The notes: generated from the letters alone by a model not told the origin. A stretch of DNA of 64,000 nt from Mycolicibacterium elephantis DSM 44368 (GCF_004014805.1 NZ_ATDN01000005.1:62001-126000), one strand, 5' to 3'. Positions 44,510-54,244 are shown, numbered from the stretch's first letter. Made by a program: numbers and translations.

Positions 44510-46672
44510 ATGAGCGAAACGGTGTACACGTTCTGCCGGTACTGCCTGGCGGCGTGCGGCCTGGAAGTCACGGTTGACGGCAACCGGGTCACCAAGATCG
44601 CCCCGGACAAGCAGAACCCGCATTCGTGGCAGGACTTCTGCGCCAAGGGCCGCACCGCGAACGAGCTCGTCGAACATCCGCGGCGCATCCTGCACCCGAT
44701 GCGCCGCGTCGGCGACAGCTACGTCGAGGCCACCTGGGACGAGGCGATCAGCGACATCGCCGCCAGGATGAACGCGCTCATCGAGGCCGGCGGCCCTGAC
44801 GCGGTCGGCATCTACTACGGCAACCCGGCGGGCTTCTCGTCGTCCAACGTCATCTTCATGAACGGCTGGCTGGACGCGATCGGCACCCACAGCCGGTACT
44901 TCGTCGGCTCGATCGACCAGAACGCCATGCACGTGGTGGCGTCGGCGATGTACGGGTCGCTGTTGATGGCACCGGTGTCCGATATCGACAACTGCGACTA
45001 CTTCCTGCTGGTCGGCACCAATCCCGCAGTGAGCGCGTGGAATTGGCTGGAAACCGTGCCCAACGGGTGGCGGCGCGCGTTGGCCCGACAGAAGCAGGGC
45101 GCCAAGATCGTGATCGTCGACCCGCTGCGCACCGAGAGCGCAGAGAAAGCCGACCTGCATCTGGCGGTGCGGCCCGGCCAGGACTGGGCGCTGCTACTGG
45201 CGATGGTCAAGGTCGTCCTCGACGAGGGTCTCGAGCATCACCGGGACTGCACCGAACTCGCCACGGGGGTCGACGATTTGCGCGCGCTGGTCGCCGACGC
45301 GGACCTCGACGACCTGGCCGCGCGCTGCGATATCCCCCGGTCGCTGATCGAGCAGGTGGCCCGGGAGTTCGCCGCCGCGACCGGGGCGATGGTGGTGACC
45401 CGCACCGGGGTGTCGATGCATCTGGCGGGCACCGCCGCCGAATGGCTCGGCCACGTGCTCAACGTGATCACCGGGCGGATGGACCGTCCCGGCGGCCGCA
45501 GGTACGAGCCGGGCTATGTCGACGCCATCCGGATGGCGGGCATGGTCAAGGCCAAGCCGCACCGCAGCCGGCTGCTCGGGCGCGAGATGGTCGCCGGCGC
45601 CCACGCATTGTCCGAATTACCCGACGAGATAACGACTCCCGGCCGCGGCCAGATCCGCGCACTGGTGATCAGCTGCGGAAACCCGGTGGTGTCCGGGCCG
45701 GACGGGGACCGGCTGGACAACGCGCTGGCGCAGCTGGATCTGTTGGTGGCCATCGATTTCGTGCAGCGCGAGAGCCATCGGCATGCGCACTGGCTGCTGC
45801 CCGCGGTGCACTGGCTCGAGCGCGACGACCTGTTGGCGTTCACCAGCAACATGCACGACGAGCCGTATCTGCAGTACGGGGCCAGGGCCGTGGAACCGCC
45901 GCCGGGCGCGCGGCAGGAGTGGCGGATCTTCACCGACCTCGCGATCGCCATGAACGCGCCGCTGTTCCGCGCCAAGGGACTCAACGGGTTCATCAAGGCC
46001 ACCCGCAGGCTGGCCCGACTCACCGGTAGGCCCGCGCTGGAGTTCGGTCCGCACTGGATCGACCGCCTGGTGGTCGCGACCGGCCGAAAGTTCAACGGCC
46101 GCAGGATCAAGTGGCGCGACGTCGTCTCACATCCGCACGGTATGGTGTTGGGCCCGAGAGAGTTCGGCCACTTCAAGGAAGCGCTGCGCACCGCCGACAA
46201 GAAGGTGCATGCCGCACCACCGGAATTCGTCGAGTGGGCCCGGGAGTTGCTTGCCCAACCGCACCCCGCGGCGCCTCTGGGCTATCCGTACCAACTGGGC
46301 AACCGGCGTCGCAGACATTCGATGAACTCGTGGCTCAACGAGCTGCCCGGGCTGCATCCGGGCGGCAAGGGCAATGACGTCGTCATCCATCCCAAGGACG
46401 CCGCCGATCTGGGTGTCAGCGACGGCGATCTGGTGCGGGTGTTTTCACCTGTCGGCGCGATCGAACTGAGGGCGGTGGTGAACGACTCGCCGCGTCAAGG
46501 TGTCGTGATCGTCGACCACGGTTGGGGCTCACGCGTTTTCGACCCGCGCGGTGACGCCGAGCCGGTGTCCTATGGGGTGAACCGCAACCTGCTCATCGCG
46601 GGCGGGTCGGTGGACCCGCTGTCACAGACCGCGCCGTTGAGTTCGTCGTACGTGGGAATCGAGCGGGTTTAG
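44510..46672 (+). CDS. Molybdopterin oxidoreductase of the DMSO-reductase superfamily
   Basis: A 720-residue Mo/W-bis-MGD enzyme. The N-terminal 4Fe-4S motif is C-x2-C-x3-C (FCRYCLAACG) with a fourth Cys in FCAKG. The cofactor-binding domains include YYGNPAGFSSSN, LLVGTNPAVSAWNW and VVDPLRTESAEKADLHLAVR-type segments, and the C-terminal barrel has GDLVRVFSPVGAIELRAVV. No Sec or obvious Cys ligand to Mo can be named. No twin-arginine signal is visible, so it is probably cytoplasmic. No electron-transfer subunit or chaperone gene is adjacent. The substrate is unknown. Confidence 0.88.
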   Translation: MSETVYTFCRYCLAACGLEVTVDGNRVTKIAPDKQNPHSWQDFCAKGRTANELVEHPRRILHPMRRVGDSYVEATWDEAISDIAARMNALIEAGGPDAVGIYYGNPAGFSSSNVIFMNGWLDAIGTHSRYFVGSIDQNAMHVVASAMYGSLLMAPVSDIDNCDYFLLVGTNPAVSAWNWLETVPNGWRRALARQKQGAKIVIVDPLRTESAEKADLHLAVRPGQDWALLLAMVKVVLDEGLEHHRDCTELATGVDDLRALVADADLDDLAARCDIPRSLIEQVAREFAAATGAMVVTRTGVSMHLAGTAAEWLGHVLNVITGRMDRPGGRRYEPGYVDAIRMAGMVKAKPHRSRLLGREMVAGAHALSELPDEITTPGRGQIRALVISCGNPVVSGPDGDRLDNALAQLDLLVAIDFVQRESHRHAHWLLPAVHWLERDDLLAFTSNMHDEPYLQYGARAVEPPPGARQEWRIFTDLAIAMNAPLFRAKGLNGFIKATRRLARLTGRPALEFGPHWIDRLVVATGRKFNGRRIKWRDVVSHPHGMVLGPREFGHFKEALRTADKKVHAAPPEFVEWARELLAQPHPAAPLGYPYQLGNRRRRHSMNSWLNELPGLHPGGKGNDVVIHPKDAADLGVSDGDLVRVFSPVGAIELRAVVNDSPRQGVVIVDHGWGSRVFDPRGDAEPVSYGVNRNLLIAGGSVDPLSQTAPLSSSYVGIERV

Positions 46673-47238
46673 AGTTGCGGCCCCTCGGCGCGTAGATCGT
46701 CGACGTTGCGCATGGCTTCGCGCAGCTTGCCCAACCATTCCTCGGCGTGCTCGCCGACCAGCCGGACCGACCACGCCAGCGCATCCGACCGGGACCGCGC
46801 CACCCCGGCGTCGACCAACGTGTCGAGCACTTGGCGTTCCGGTTGCCGCAGCCGGGTCATCACCGGCACGGCGAGGTGGGTGAACATGATCCGTTCGGCG
46901 TCGCCGTCGGAGCCGATCTCGACTCCCCACGCCACCTTGCGCCCATAGCGCGCCTCGGCTTCGTCGGCGATGCGCATGCGCTCCGACCGCGTCTCCTCCC
47001 GGAAGCGGGCCACCCGGCCGGAGGCGTGGGCCTCACTTTCCGAGGTGTCGGAGCCCTGTGGCGCGGGCAGCCGGCCGATGACGGTGATCTCTTCGCGGTC
47101 GACGATGACCGTCGGGTCGCCGTTGAACCAGGCCTCGGGCAGGCGACCGGCGAACCAGTCGGCGGCGTCGCTCGCGTCGGGCTGCTGTGTCTGTTGCCAG
47201 CCGCCGGGGCGTCGACGGCCGTGGAAATGGTGCCTCAT
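46669..47238 (-). CDS. Hypothetical protein with a possible C-terminal ribbon-helix-helix-like domain
   Basis: A 189-residue protein I do not recognise by name. Residues ~40-65 read as beta strands (TVIVDREEITVIGRLPAP). A charged helix follows (RVARFREETRSERMRIADEA). The end, QVLDTLVDAGVARSRSDALA then WSVRLVGEHAEEWL, resembles an RHH/CopG DNA-binding unit (strand, helix, SRSDAL turn, helix). Its start codon is covered by a tandem CATGATTA repeat, which suggests autoregulation. Its 3' end overlaps the convergent oxidoreductase gene by four bases. Confidence 0.6.
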   Translation of the reverse strand: MRHHFHGRRRPGGWQQTQQPDASDAADWFAGRLPEAWFNGDPTVIVDREEITVIGRLPAPQGSDTSESEAHASGRVARFREETRSERMRIADEAEARYGRKVAWGVEIGSDGDAERIMFTHLAVPVMTRLRQPERQVLDTLVDAGVARSRSDALAWSVRLVGEHAEEWLGKLREAMRNVDDLRAEGPQL

Positions 47239-47254
47239 GATTACATGATTACAC
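47236..47254. promoter_or_regulatory. Tandem CATGATTA repeat over a start codon, candidate operator
   Basis: CATGATTA is repeated twice (47236-47251) and followed by a related CACCGTTACAT, in an AT-rich island of otherwise GC-rich DNA. The first unit contains the start codon of the gene ending at 46669. A repressor bound here would block transcription or translation of that gene. Confidence 0.4.
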
Positions 47255-47339
47255 CGTTACATCGCTGGTGGGCATGTTTCAGCCGTCGGCATAACGCCGA
47301 GGTAGCAGCATGGTGGTCCGGCCGGCCGGCGCCCGAGAC

Positions 47340-47543
47340 CTAGTTGCGTTTGCGCAGCACGACGGCGCCGCCACCGACCACCGCCACGATGAACAACAGG
47401 ATGGCCAGGCCCGGGCTGACCAACCACCACACCAGGCTCAGCGCGACGAGCACCGGCGACACCGCGAACAACACCATGAGCGGGTGCTGCTTGATCACCG
47501 CGACAGCGCTTCGCGCGCGTGTCCGGTCGATTTCCTTCGCCAT
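47340..47543 (-). CDS. Small membrane protein
   Basis: A 67-residue protein. It has a basic N-terminus (MAKEIDRTRARSAVAVIKQH), two hydrophobic helices (PLMVLFAVSPVLVALSLVWW and GLAILLFIVAVVGGGAVVL) and a terminal RKRN. No family is recognised. It lies 48 bp from the divergent AIM24 gene. A very long open frame over the same strand is an artefact of GC bias, since it covers AIM24 in antisense. Confidence 0.6.
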   Translation of the reverse strand: MAKEIDRTRARSAVAVIKQHPLMVLFAVSPVLVALSLVWWLVSPGLAILLFIVAVVGGGAVVLRKRN

Positions 47544-47591
47544 GTGCCCAGGATGCCAGTGCACCCCCTGCGGTTGCCCTAGTTTGTTGCC

Positions 47592-48464
47592 ATGACAGCA
47601 CCAAACCCCGGAAGCTGGCGACCCGACCCCGAGGGCCGTTTCGACTACCGCTGGTGGGACGGCCAGCGCTGGACCGACCAGGTGTCCCATCAGGGCCAGG
47701 TCGGCCGGGCGCCGATGGGCGGTGCGCCACCGAGCCAACCACAGCGCGGCCCAGCGCAACCCGGGCCCGCGGCCCCGCCCGTCGGCCATGGGTTCGAGGG
47801 CATCTCGGGTGAGCTGGTCGACGGCCGGTTCAGCGAGAAAGAGGCCAAGGCGATCGCGAACCAGAACACCAAGATGCTGCGGGTACGCCTCGGCGAACCA
47901 TTCCTGGCCCGGCAGGGATCCATGGTCGCCTACCAGGGCAATGTCGACTTCGCGTTCGAGGGCGGCGGGGCGTCGAAGTTCCTCAAGAAGGCACTGACCG
48001 GCGAGGGTCTGCCGTTGATGCGCTGCCAGGGCCAGGGCGATGTCTTCCTCGCCGACCGGGCCGCCGACGTGCACCTGCTCAACCTCACCAACGCCGGCCT
48101 GTCGATCAGCGGCAAGAACGTGCTGGCGTTCTCGTCGAGCCTGGACTGGAATATCGAACGGGTCAAAGGCGGCAGCATCGCGACGGGCGGGCTGTTCAAC
48201 ACCACGCTGCGCGGCACCGGGTGGGTCGCGCTGACGACCGACGGTCCGCCGGTGGTGCTCAACGCCGCCGAGGCGCCGACGTTCGCCGACACCAACGCGG
48301 TGGTGGCGTGGTCGGCGAACCTGCAGACCCAGCTCAAGATGAGCTTCAAGGCGGGCGCACTCATCGGCCGCGGCTCCGGTGAGGCCGTTCAGGTGGCCTT
48401 CTCCGGGCCGGGTTTCGTGATCGTGCAGCCCTCGGAGGGCGTCGCGGTGACCTCGTCCCAATAA
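47592..48464 (+). CDS. AIM24 family protein with N-terminal DUF2510 segment
   Basis: A 290-residue protein. The first ~35 residues (NPGSWRPDPEGRFDYRWWDG QRWT) form a DUF2510 motif typical of actinobacterial proteins. A Pro/Gln-rich linker follows, and then the AIM24 beta-barrel domain from about residue 70 (MLRVRLGEPFLARQGSMVAY, GQGDVFLADRAADVHLL, FSSSLDWNIE). AIM24/TerD-like proteins have no defined enzyme activity; the mitochondrial homologue affects membrane organisation. It converges on dtd. Confidence 0.85.
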   Translation: MTAPNPGSWRPDPEGRFDYRWWDGQRWTDQVSHQGQVGRAPMGGAPPSQPQRGPAQPGPAAPPVGHGFEGISGELVDGRFSEKEAKAIANQNTKMLRVRLGEPFLARQGSMVAYQGNVDFAFEGGGASKFLKKALTGEGLPLMRCQGQGDVFLADRAADVHLLNLTNAGLSISGKNVLAFSSSLDWNIERVKGGSIATGGLFNTTLRGTGWVALTTDGPPVVLNAAEAPTFADTNAVVAWSANLQTQLKMSFKAGALIGRGSGEAVQVAFSGPGFVIVQPSEGVAVTSSQ

Positions 48465-48489
48465 GAGCCGGCCCAGTAAGAGCCAGGGG

Positions 48490-48924
48490 TCACAGCTCCA
48501 GCAGCAACGTGACCGGACCGTCGTTGACGAGTTCAACGTGCATGTGCGCACCGAACACCCCGGTCGCCACCTCGGCGCCCAGCTTCCGCAACGCGTCGGC
48601 GAACGCCTCGACCAGCGGCTCGGCGACGGAGCGGGGCGCCGCGGCGTTCCAGGCGGGGCGACGTCCCTTGGCGGTGTTGGCGTAGAGGGTGAACTGGCTG
48701 ATGACCAGGATCGGCGCACCGACATCGGACGCGGATTTCTCGTCGTCGAGAATGCGCAGCTGCCAGAGCTTTTCGGCGAGACGCCGAGCCTTGGCCTCGT
48801 CGTCGTCGTGGGTGACCCCGACGAGGGCGAGCAGGCTCTGGCCATCGGGCCGCGAGACGGCCCCGACCACCTCGCCGTCGACCTTCACCGCCGCCGAGAG
48901 CACCCGTTGCACCAGGACACGCAT
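48490..48924 (-). CDS. dtd: D-aminoacyl-tRNA deacylase
   Basis: A 144-residue Dtd protein. It has [20 protein letters not shown], the active-site [15 protein letters not shown] (SQFTL motif) and the cross-subunit Gly-Pro motif in [12 protein letters not shown] (NDGPVT). It hydrolyses D-aminoacyl-tRNAs, protecting translation. ATG 48924 matches the family N-terminus. It is divergent from the methyltransferase gene, whose copper-type operator lies 47 bp upstream of this start. Confidence 0.95.
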   Translation of the reverse strand: MRVLVQRVLSAAVKVDGEVVGAVSRPDGQSLLALVGVTHDDDEAKARRLAEKLWQLRILDDEKSASDVGAPILVISQFTLYANTAKGRRPAWNAAAPRSVAEPLVEAFADALRKLGAEVATGVFGAHMHVELVNDGPVTLLLEL

Positions 48925-48970
48925 GCCCCAGATGGTGCCACGTAGGCGGCGACGTAGACCTTCCGCCACA

Positions 48971-48985
48971 TACCCCATGGGGGTA
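48971..48985. promoter_or_regulatory. Copper-type (CsoR/RicR) operator 1
   Basis: TACCCCATGGGGGTA fits the TACCC-N5-GGGTA palindrome reported for mycobacterial RicR and similar to actinobacterial CsoR operators. It lies 12 bp upstream of the methyltransferase start at 48998. The same 15 bases recur before the copper chaperone gene. Confidence 0.8.
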
Positions 48986-48997
48986 CTGTTCGGTCGC

Positions 48998-49594
48998 ATG
49001 AAGCTCAACGCCATCGAACGTGCAGCGATGAACAACCCGCTACGCGCCGCGCACCAGCACACCCGCGAGGCGGCCTGGTTTCGACGGCTCGCCGGCGGCG
49101 ACCTCTGCGGACAGCACGTCCTAGAGGTCGGCTGTGGCCGAGGCGTGGGTTCACAGGTGATCCTGGACCGATTGGGCGCCGAGCGGGTAACGGCCTTCGA
49201 TCTCGACGAGTCCATGGTCGAGTCGGCACGCCGACGCCTGCGCGGACGTCCGGTGTCACTCTCGGTCGGGGACGTCTGCAGCATCGCGGCCCCGTCGGGC
49301 TCGATCGACACGGTCGTGGACTTCGGCATCATCCACCACGTCCCCGATTGGCAGCAGGCGCTCGCCGAGATCGCTCGGGTGCTGCGGCCGGACGGGTTGT
49401 TGCTCTTCGAAGAAATCCCCCGACGCACACTGGAGAGCCTGGTGTTCCGAACGCTGACCGTCCACCCGCGCGAAAACCGCTTCGAAGCCGAGGAATTCGC
49501 TGCCGAGCTGAGTCGGCACGGCTTGCATGGCAGCGGAAGTCTCGAGCGCCGCCTCGGCGGGATGTTGTTCGTGGGGGCGGCACGCAAGACCTGA
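48998..49594 (+). CDS. Class I SAM-dependent methyltransferase under a copper-type operator
   Basis: A 198-residue methyltransferase. Motif I is [16 protein letters not shown], the acidic post-I residue is in VTAFDLDES, and motif IV-like [17 protein letters not shown] is followed by [13 protein letters not shown]; this is the Methyltransf_11/25 group. ATG 48998 is preferred because the in-frame ATG at 48977 lies inside the operator palindrome. With only 12 bp between operator and start, the transcript may be leaderless. It precedes the chaperone and P-type ATPase genes and shares their operator. The substrate is unknown. Confidence 0.82.
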   Translation: MKLNAIERAAMNNPLRAAHQHTREAAWFRRLAGGDLCGQHVLEVGCGRGVGSQVILDRLGAERVTAFDLDESMVESARRRLRGRPVSLSVGDVCSIAAPSGSIDTVVDFGIIHHVPDWQQALAEIARVLRPDGLLLFEEIPRRTLESLVFRTLTVHPRENRFEAEEFAAELSRHGLHGSGSLERRLGGMLFVGAARKT

Positions 49595-49600
49595 TTTGCA

Positions 49601-49615
49601 TACCCCATGGGGGTA
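49601..49615. promoter_or_regulatory. Copper-type (CsoR/RicR) operator 2
   Basis: This is an exact second copy of TACCCCATGGGGGTA, here flanked by A and T to give a 17-bp palindrome, 17 bp before the copper chaperone start. It very probably controls the chaperone-ATPase operon in response to Cu(I). Confidence 0.85.
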
Positions 49616-49632
49616 TCAGTATCCTGGCGACC

Positions 49633-49839
49633 ATGACCACAACGACCATCACCGTCACCGGGATGACCTGCGCACACTGCGCCGCGTCGCTGCGCGAGGA
49701 GATCGGCGAGATCGCGGGTGTTCGGGACGTCCAGGTCGACGTCGCCAGCGGCGCGGTGACGATCGACAGCGAGAACCCGGTGGACCCCGCCGTGATCCAG
49801 AGCGCGGTCGAAGACGCCGGCTACCAGCTGGCGAGCTGA
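49633..49839 (+). CDS. Heavy-metal-associated (CopZ-like) copper chaperone
   Basis: A 68-residue single HMA domain with the Cu(I)-binding motif GMTCAHC (residues 10-16) and the usual beta-alpha-beta-beta-alpha-beta pattern ending [10 protein letters not shown]. It delivers Cu(I) to the P-type ATPase encoded immediately downstream (1-bp gap). It is controlled by operator 2. Confidence 0.93.
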   Translation: MTTTTITVTGMTCAHCAASLREEIGEIAGVRDVQVDVASGAVTIDSENPVDPAVIQSAVEDAGYQLAS

Positions 49840-49840
49840 C

Positions 49841-52063
49841 ATGTCGACGATCGAGCTGTCGATCGACGGGATGACGTGTGCGTCGTGCGCGAACCGGATC
49901 GAGAGAAAGCTCAACAAGATTGACGGCGTGACCGCGACCGTCAACTTCGCGACCGAGAAGGCGCGGGTCACCTACGGCGACGACGTCACCCCGGAGGAGT
50001 TGGTCGGCACGGTCGAAAAGGCCGGATACCAAGCGCATCTGCCCACCCACGACACCTCCGCCGAACCAGCCGAGGACGAGCCCGCCGCCTCATTGCGGCG
50101 CCGGCTGCTGATCGCGCTGGCGCTGACGGTTCCGGTGATCGCGATGGCGATGGTGCCCGCTCTGCAGTTCCCGAACTGGCAGTGGTTGTCGTTGACGTTG
50201 GCGGCGCCGGTGGTGGTGTGGGCCGGCTGGCCGTTCCACCACGCGGCGTGGGTGAACCTGCGACACCGCACGGCGACGATGGACACGCTGATCTCGATGG
50301 GCACCCTCGCGGCGTTCGGGTGGTCGATCTACGCGCTGTTCTGGGGCACAGCGGGCGTCACGGGCATGACCCATCCGTTCGAGCTGACGATCAGCCGCAC
50401 CGACGGCTCCGGCAACATCTACCTCGAAGTGGCCGCCGGGGTGACCACGTTCGTGCTGGCCGGACGATACTTCGAAGCCCGCGCCAAACGCCGCGCCGGT
50501 GCCGCGCTGCGTGCGCTGCTGGAACTGGGCGCCAAGGACGTCGTCGTACTCAGAAACGGTGCCGAACAACGTATTCCACTCGATCAGCTGACCGTCGGCG
50601 ACCAGTTCGTGGTCCGCCCCGGAGAGAAGATCGCCACGGATGGCGTTGTTGTGCAAGGCAACTCGGCGGTGGATGCCTCGATGTTGACGGGCGAGCCCCT
50701 GCCGGTGGACGTCGGGCCCGGTGATCAGGTCGTCGGCGCGACGATCAACGTCGATGGCCGGCTCGTGGTGCGGGCCAACCGGATCGGCTCCGACACTGCG
50801 CTGGCGCAGATCGCCCGCCTCGTCGAGAACGCACAGAACGAGAAGGCGCGGACCCAGCGGTTGGCCGACCGGATCTCAGGCGTCTTCGTTCCGATCGTCA
50901 TCGCCCTTGCCGGCGCGACGCTCGGATTCTGGCTCGCCACCGGCGAATCGGCGGCCACCGCGTTCACCGCTGCGGTGGCGGTGCTGATCATCGCGTGTCC
51001 GTGCGCGTTGGGTCTTGCGACGCCGACGGCGCTGATGGTGGGCACCGGCCGAGGTGCGCAGCTGGGCATCTTGATCAAGGGCCCGGAGGTGCTGGAGTCG
51101 ACGCGACGCATCGACACCATCGTCTTGGACAAGACGGGCACCGTCACCACCGGGACGATGTCACTGCTCGACGTGATCACCGCCGACGGCGAGGAGCCCG
51201 ACCGGGTGCTGCGGATGGCCGGGGCGCTGGAAAACAACTCCGAGCATCCGATCGCGAAGGCGATCACCGCGGCCGCCCGCGACAAGGTCGGTGACCTGCC
51301 CGCCGCCGAAGACTTCACCAACCTGCGCGGTCTCGGCGTGCAAGGGACGGTCGACGGGCACGCGGTGGTGGTCGGCAGGCAGCGGCTGGTGTCGGCGCCC
51401 GACACAAGGCCCGACACAAGGCCCGACACGCTCGGGCCTGCCATGCAGCAGGCGGAAGCGGAGGGCCGCACCGCCGTCGTCGTCGCCTGGGACGGCACCC
51501 CGCGCGGTGTGCTGGTGGTCGCCGACGCGATCAAGCCCACCTCGGCCGACGCCGTCGCGCAACTGCGCGCGCTGGGGCTGACCCCGATCATGCTGACCGG
51601 TGACAACAAGGCGGCGGCCAACACCGTGGCGCGTCAGGTCGGCATCGACGAGGTCATCGCCGAGGTGCTGCCGCAGGAGAAGGTCGAGGCCGTCAAGCGA
51701 CTGCAGGCCGAAGGCAAGGTCGTGGCGATGGTCGGCGACGGCGTCAACGACGCCGCGGCGCTGGCGCAGGCCGATCTGGGCCTGGCGATGGGCAGCGGCA
51801 CCGACGTCGCGATCGAGGCGGGCGATCTGACGCTGGTGCGCGACGATCTGCGTGCCGTGCCCGACGCGATTCGGCTGTCCCGCAAGACGTTGGCGACGAT
51901 CAAGGGCAACCTGTTCTGGGCGTTCGCATACAACGTCGCGGCGCTGCCGCTGGCTGCGGCCGGCTTGCTCAACCCGATGATCGCCGGCGCGGCAATGGCT
52001 TTCAGCTCGGTCTTCGTGGTCAGCAACAGCCTGAGGCTGCGTCACTTCACCCCGTCGCGGTAA
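49841..52063 (+). CDS. Cu(I)-exporting P1B-type ATPase (CopA/CtpV-like)
   Basis: A 740-residue ATPase. It has one N-terminal HMA domain (GMTCASC, residues 10-16), membrane helices from about 85, the TGEP actuator motif (283-286), the CPC metal site in helix 6 (386-388), the phosphorylation motif DKTGT (430-434), SEHP (about 467-470) and the hinge GDGVNDA. The CPC plus HMA set indicates Cu(I)/Ag(I) export. A 12-bp tandem repeat at 51398-51429 inserts a TRPDTRPDT stretch in the nucleotide-binding domain. It is co-transcribed with the chaperone. Confidence 0.94.
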   Translation: MSTIELSIDGMTCASCANRIERKLNKIDGVTATVNFATEKARVTYGDDVTPEELVGTVEKAGYQAHLPTHDTSAEPAEDEPAASLRRRLLIALALTVPVIAMAMVPALQFPNWQWLSLTLAAPVVVWAGWPFHHAAWVNLRHRTATMDTLISMGTLAAFGWSIYALFWGTAGVTGMTHPFELTISRTDGSGNIYLEVAAGVTTFVLAGRYFEARAKRRAGAALRALLELGAKDVVVLRNGAEQRIPLDQLTVGDQFVVRPGEKIATDGVVVQGNSAVDASMLTGEPLPVDVGPGDQVVGATINVDGRLVVRANRIGSDTALAQIARLVENAQNEKARTQRLADRISGVFVPIVIALAGATLGFWLATGESAATAFTAAVAVLIIACPCALGLATPTALMVGTGRGAQLGILIKGPEVLESTRRIDTIVLDKTGTVTTGTMSLLDVITADGEEPDRVLRMAGALENNSEHPIAKAITAAARDKVGDLPAAEDFTNLRGLGVQGTVDGHAVVVGRQRLVSAPDTRPDTRPDTLGPAMQQAEAEGRTAVVVAWDGTPRGVLVVADAIKPTSADAVAQLRALGLTPIMLTGDNKAAANTVARQVGIDEVIAEVLPQEKVEAVKRLQAEGKVVAMVGDGVNDAAALAQADLGLAMGSGTDVAIEAGDLTLVRDDLRAVPDAIRLSRKTLATIKGNLFWAFAYNVAALPLAAAGLLNPMIAGAAMAFSSVFVVSNSLRLRHFTPSR

Positions 52064-52067
52064 CGCA

Positions 52068-52472
52068 TCACAGGGTCGCGGTGACCGGACCCAGCAGCTG
52101 GCAGTTCGGGTCGGTGGTGAAATCGAACATGGCACCGCAGCCGCGACCCGACGAGACATAGGTGGTGCCAGGCTGATAGGGCTCAAACACCTGCGCGGTC
52201 TCGCGTCCCGTCGACTGCGCGCATTTCCCCGGCCCGCCTTGGACGTGCAGGCACGCCACGCCGAACTTCGGCTCGAACATGCCCAGACAGCCCGCAGGCA
52301 CCACGGTGGCGGTGACCATGTCCACGCCCGACACCTGCACGACCTGCGGGGCTGACAGCGTGAACGAGCACGGGCCCGGCAGCGGAGGCGGCTGCGCATG
52401 CGCGGTGGCCGCGCCCGCCATGCCGGCCAGCGCGACGGTCGACACCCAAAGAGCCGTGACCGCTCGGAGCAT
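52068..52472 (-). CDS. Secreted hypothetical protein
   Basis: A 134-residue preprotein with signal peptide (MLRAVTALWVSTVALAGMAG, cleavage likely after AHA) and a mature domain with six Cys (PCSFTLS, AGCLGM, VACLHV, GKCAQS, RGCGAM, PNCQLLG). This suggests three disulfides in a beta-rich fold. It resembles small mycobacterial exported proteins of unknown function. It converges on the copper ATPase with a 4-bp gap; the Cys could bind copper, but that is speculation. Confidence 0.75.
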   Translation of the reverse strand: MLRAVTALWVSTVALAGMAGAATAHAQPPPLPGPCSFTLSAPQVVQVSGVDMVTATVVPAGCLGMFEPKFGVACLHVQGGPGKCAQSTGRETAQVFEPYQPGTTYVSSGRGCGAMFDFTTDPNCQLLGPVTATL

Positions 52473-52518
52473 GTCTGGATCGTAGACCACGATCAGTTGC
52501 CGTCGGCCGGTTCCGATG

Positions 52519-53634
52519 TCAGCCGGACGATCGCCGCACCCGGAACAACTTGGTGTCGCCCTTGACGCCTTTGAGGCGACGAGCACCCGCGAACGACCAC
52601 GCGAAGCCGTCGGCCGAACCGATCGCCTGCCTGGCGGTTTCGGCCACCAGCACCGAATCCGGCCTGGCCACACTCGTCACCCGGCTGGCCACGTTGACCG
52701 GGCTGCCGAACCAGTCCCCGGCCCTGCTCACCGCGGACCCATATGCCAACCCGATGCGCAGTGGCGGGAAGTCGTCGTACTTCTCCGCTGCCGCAAGCAG
52801 TTCGAGCGCGGTGTTCAGCAACGCCACCGCATCGGTGCTGACCAGCATGACCGCGTCACCGATCGTCTTGATGAAGCGCACCGGTGGCGCGACGGCGTCC
52901 CGGGTCAGGTTGGACAGCCGGGCGGCGAGCGTCTCCAGTTCCTCGGGCGGCACGGCCTCGCCGAGGCGGGTGAAGCCGACGAGGTCGGCGAACATGACCG
53001 CGATGGTCCGCGCCCCGGGCAGTGCGCCCGCCGCACGCTCAGCGGTGCTGACGGCCTCGGTTTCCAACGTGTGCCGCAGTTGGATGTGCAGCATGTCCTC
53101 GCACAGCGGACCGAGCAGCGGCGAGATCTCGCGCACCAGGCGTTCGTACGACTGGGCGAGCTCCAGTTCGGTGGTGCCGGGCGTGATCACCGCCTCCAGC
53201 ACCACCTGACGCATGGTCTCGGCCGTCTGCGCCAGGCCTTGTCCCAGCACGCGCGCCACGGAGATCACCTGCTCGCGCGTCAGACCGAGGTCGAGGAAGA
53301 CCTTCGCGCGGACGGCGGCTTCACTGTCGGCGCGCAGATGGATGACGGCGTCGGGGTCCTCGGCCCTCGGAAGGCCGAGGGCCGACTGCAGCGCGTAGAG
53401 CAATTCCAGGTCGATCCCGGACTCCTCGCAGATCTGGCGCGCCGACACGTACACACCGTCGTTGCCGACAAGGCGGCCCGCGGGCAACAGCATCGGCGAC
53501 ACCTCGCCGCGGATCTGATCGATTGTGAACCCCTGTTCGAGCAACCACTCGATCAACTCCGCACGTTCGGCGCGGGCCGCGCCCTCGAGGTCGTCGAGCA
53601 GCCCGGTCGCCTCGATGTCGAGATCTTCGGCCAC
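52519..53634 (-). CDS. Class III adenylyl cyclase with N-terminal autoinhibitory domain (Rv1264-like)
   Basis: A 371-residue cyclase. The N-terminal ~190 residues ([40 protein letters not shown]) match the pH-sensing regulatory domain of M. tuberculosis Rv1264. The catalytic domain has metal Asp residues in [14 protein letters not shown] and [12 protein letters not shown] (with substrate-binding Lys) and transition-state residues in [12 protein letters not shown]. It makes cAMP from ATP, activated at acid pH in Rv1264. GTG 53634 is chosen; longer frames cross the divergent glycosylase promoter. Confidence 0.92.
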   Translation of the reverse strand: MAEDLDIEATGLLDDLEGAARAERAELIEWLLEQGFTIDQIRGEVSPMLLPAGRLVGNDGVYVSARQICEESGIDLELLYALQSALGLPRAEDPDAVIHLRADSEAAVRAKVFLDLGLTREQVISVARVLGQGLAQTAETMRQVVLEAVITPGTTELELAQSYERLVREISPLLGPLCEDMLHIQLRHTLETEAVSTAERAAGALPGARTIAVMFADLVGFTRLGEAVPPEELETLAARLSNLTRDAVAPPVRFIKTIGDAVMLVSTDAVALLNTALELLAAAEKYDDFPPLRIGLAYGSAVSRAGDWFGSPVNVASRVTSVARPDSVLVAETARQAIGSADGFAWSFAGARRLKGVKGDTKLFRVRRSSG

Positions 53635-53674
53635 CGGCCCAACGTATACCGCGGCGACGTGCCATATTCGCGGT

Positions 53675-54169
53675 GTGACCACGCCGCTTCTGCACGGGCT
53701 GCCGCCGATCATCGCCGAGGGCGCCCACACGCTGATTCTCGGCAACATGCCCAGCGCGATGTCGCTGGCCGCGCAGCAGTACTACGGAAACCCGCGCAAC
53801 GCATTCTGGCGGATCACAGGCGAGATCCTCGGATTCGCGCCCGACGACCCCTACCACTTGCGCGTCGCCGCACTCACGGGTCACGGGTTTGCGGTGTGGG
53901 ACGTGCTGCGGTCGTGTCGACGGCTCGGCAGCCTCGATGCCGCCGTGGAACCGGACAGCATGGTACCCAACGACTTTCAGCAGCTGTTCGACGAACACCC
54001 GGGCATCGATCGGGTGTTGTTCAACGGAGCGGCAGCCGAGCGGAACTACCACCGTCTCGTCAGTGCCGCGCCGACGGCCCGGTTCCGCCGACTGCCGTCG
54101 ACCAGCCCGGCGCAGACCATGCGCTACCCGGACAAGTTGACGGCCTGGCGTGAGGGCATGCGTCAGTAG
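53675..54169 (+). CDS. DNA-deoxyinosine glycosylase (Mug/UDG superfamily)
   Basis: A 164-residue protein. It has the nucleotide-flipping pocket motif [28 protein letters not shown], and the late motif [12 protein letters not shown]. This is the pattern of the family-6 hypoxanthine/deoxyinosine glycosylase group within the uracil-DNA glycosylase superfamily, which removes deaminated adenine from DNA. The start is GTG 53675. It is divergent from the cyclase by 40 bp and converges on the amidase. Confidence 0.85.
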   Translation: MTTPLLHGLPPIIAEGAHTLILGNMPSAMSLAAQQYYGNPRNAFWRITGEILGFAPDDPYHLRVAALTGHGFAVWDVLRSCRRLGSLDAAVEPDSMVPNDFQQLFDEHPGIDRVLFNGAAAERNYHRLVSAAPTARFRRLPSTSPAQTMRYPDKLTAWREGMRQ

Positions 54170-54174
54170 CGGCA

Positions 54175-54234
54175 GCGAGCGTGCGCGAACTCGTGAATTT
54201 TGTCGGCGTGTCGGCTGCAGACACGCACACTCGC
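54175..54234. terminator. Hairpin between convergent glycosylase and amidase genes
   Basis: GCGAGCGTGCG (54175-54185) pairs with CGCACACTCGC (54224-54234) with one mismatch, and an inner GTGTC/GACAC stem (54208-54224) sits in the loop. It fills the gap between two convergent genes and so probably terminates both. Confidence 0.55.
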
Positions 54235-54244
54235 GGAAAAGCAG

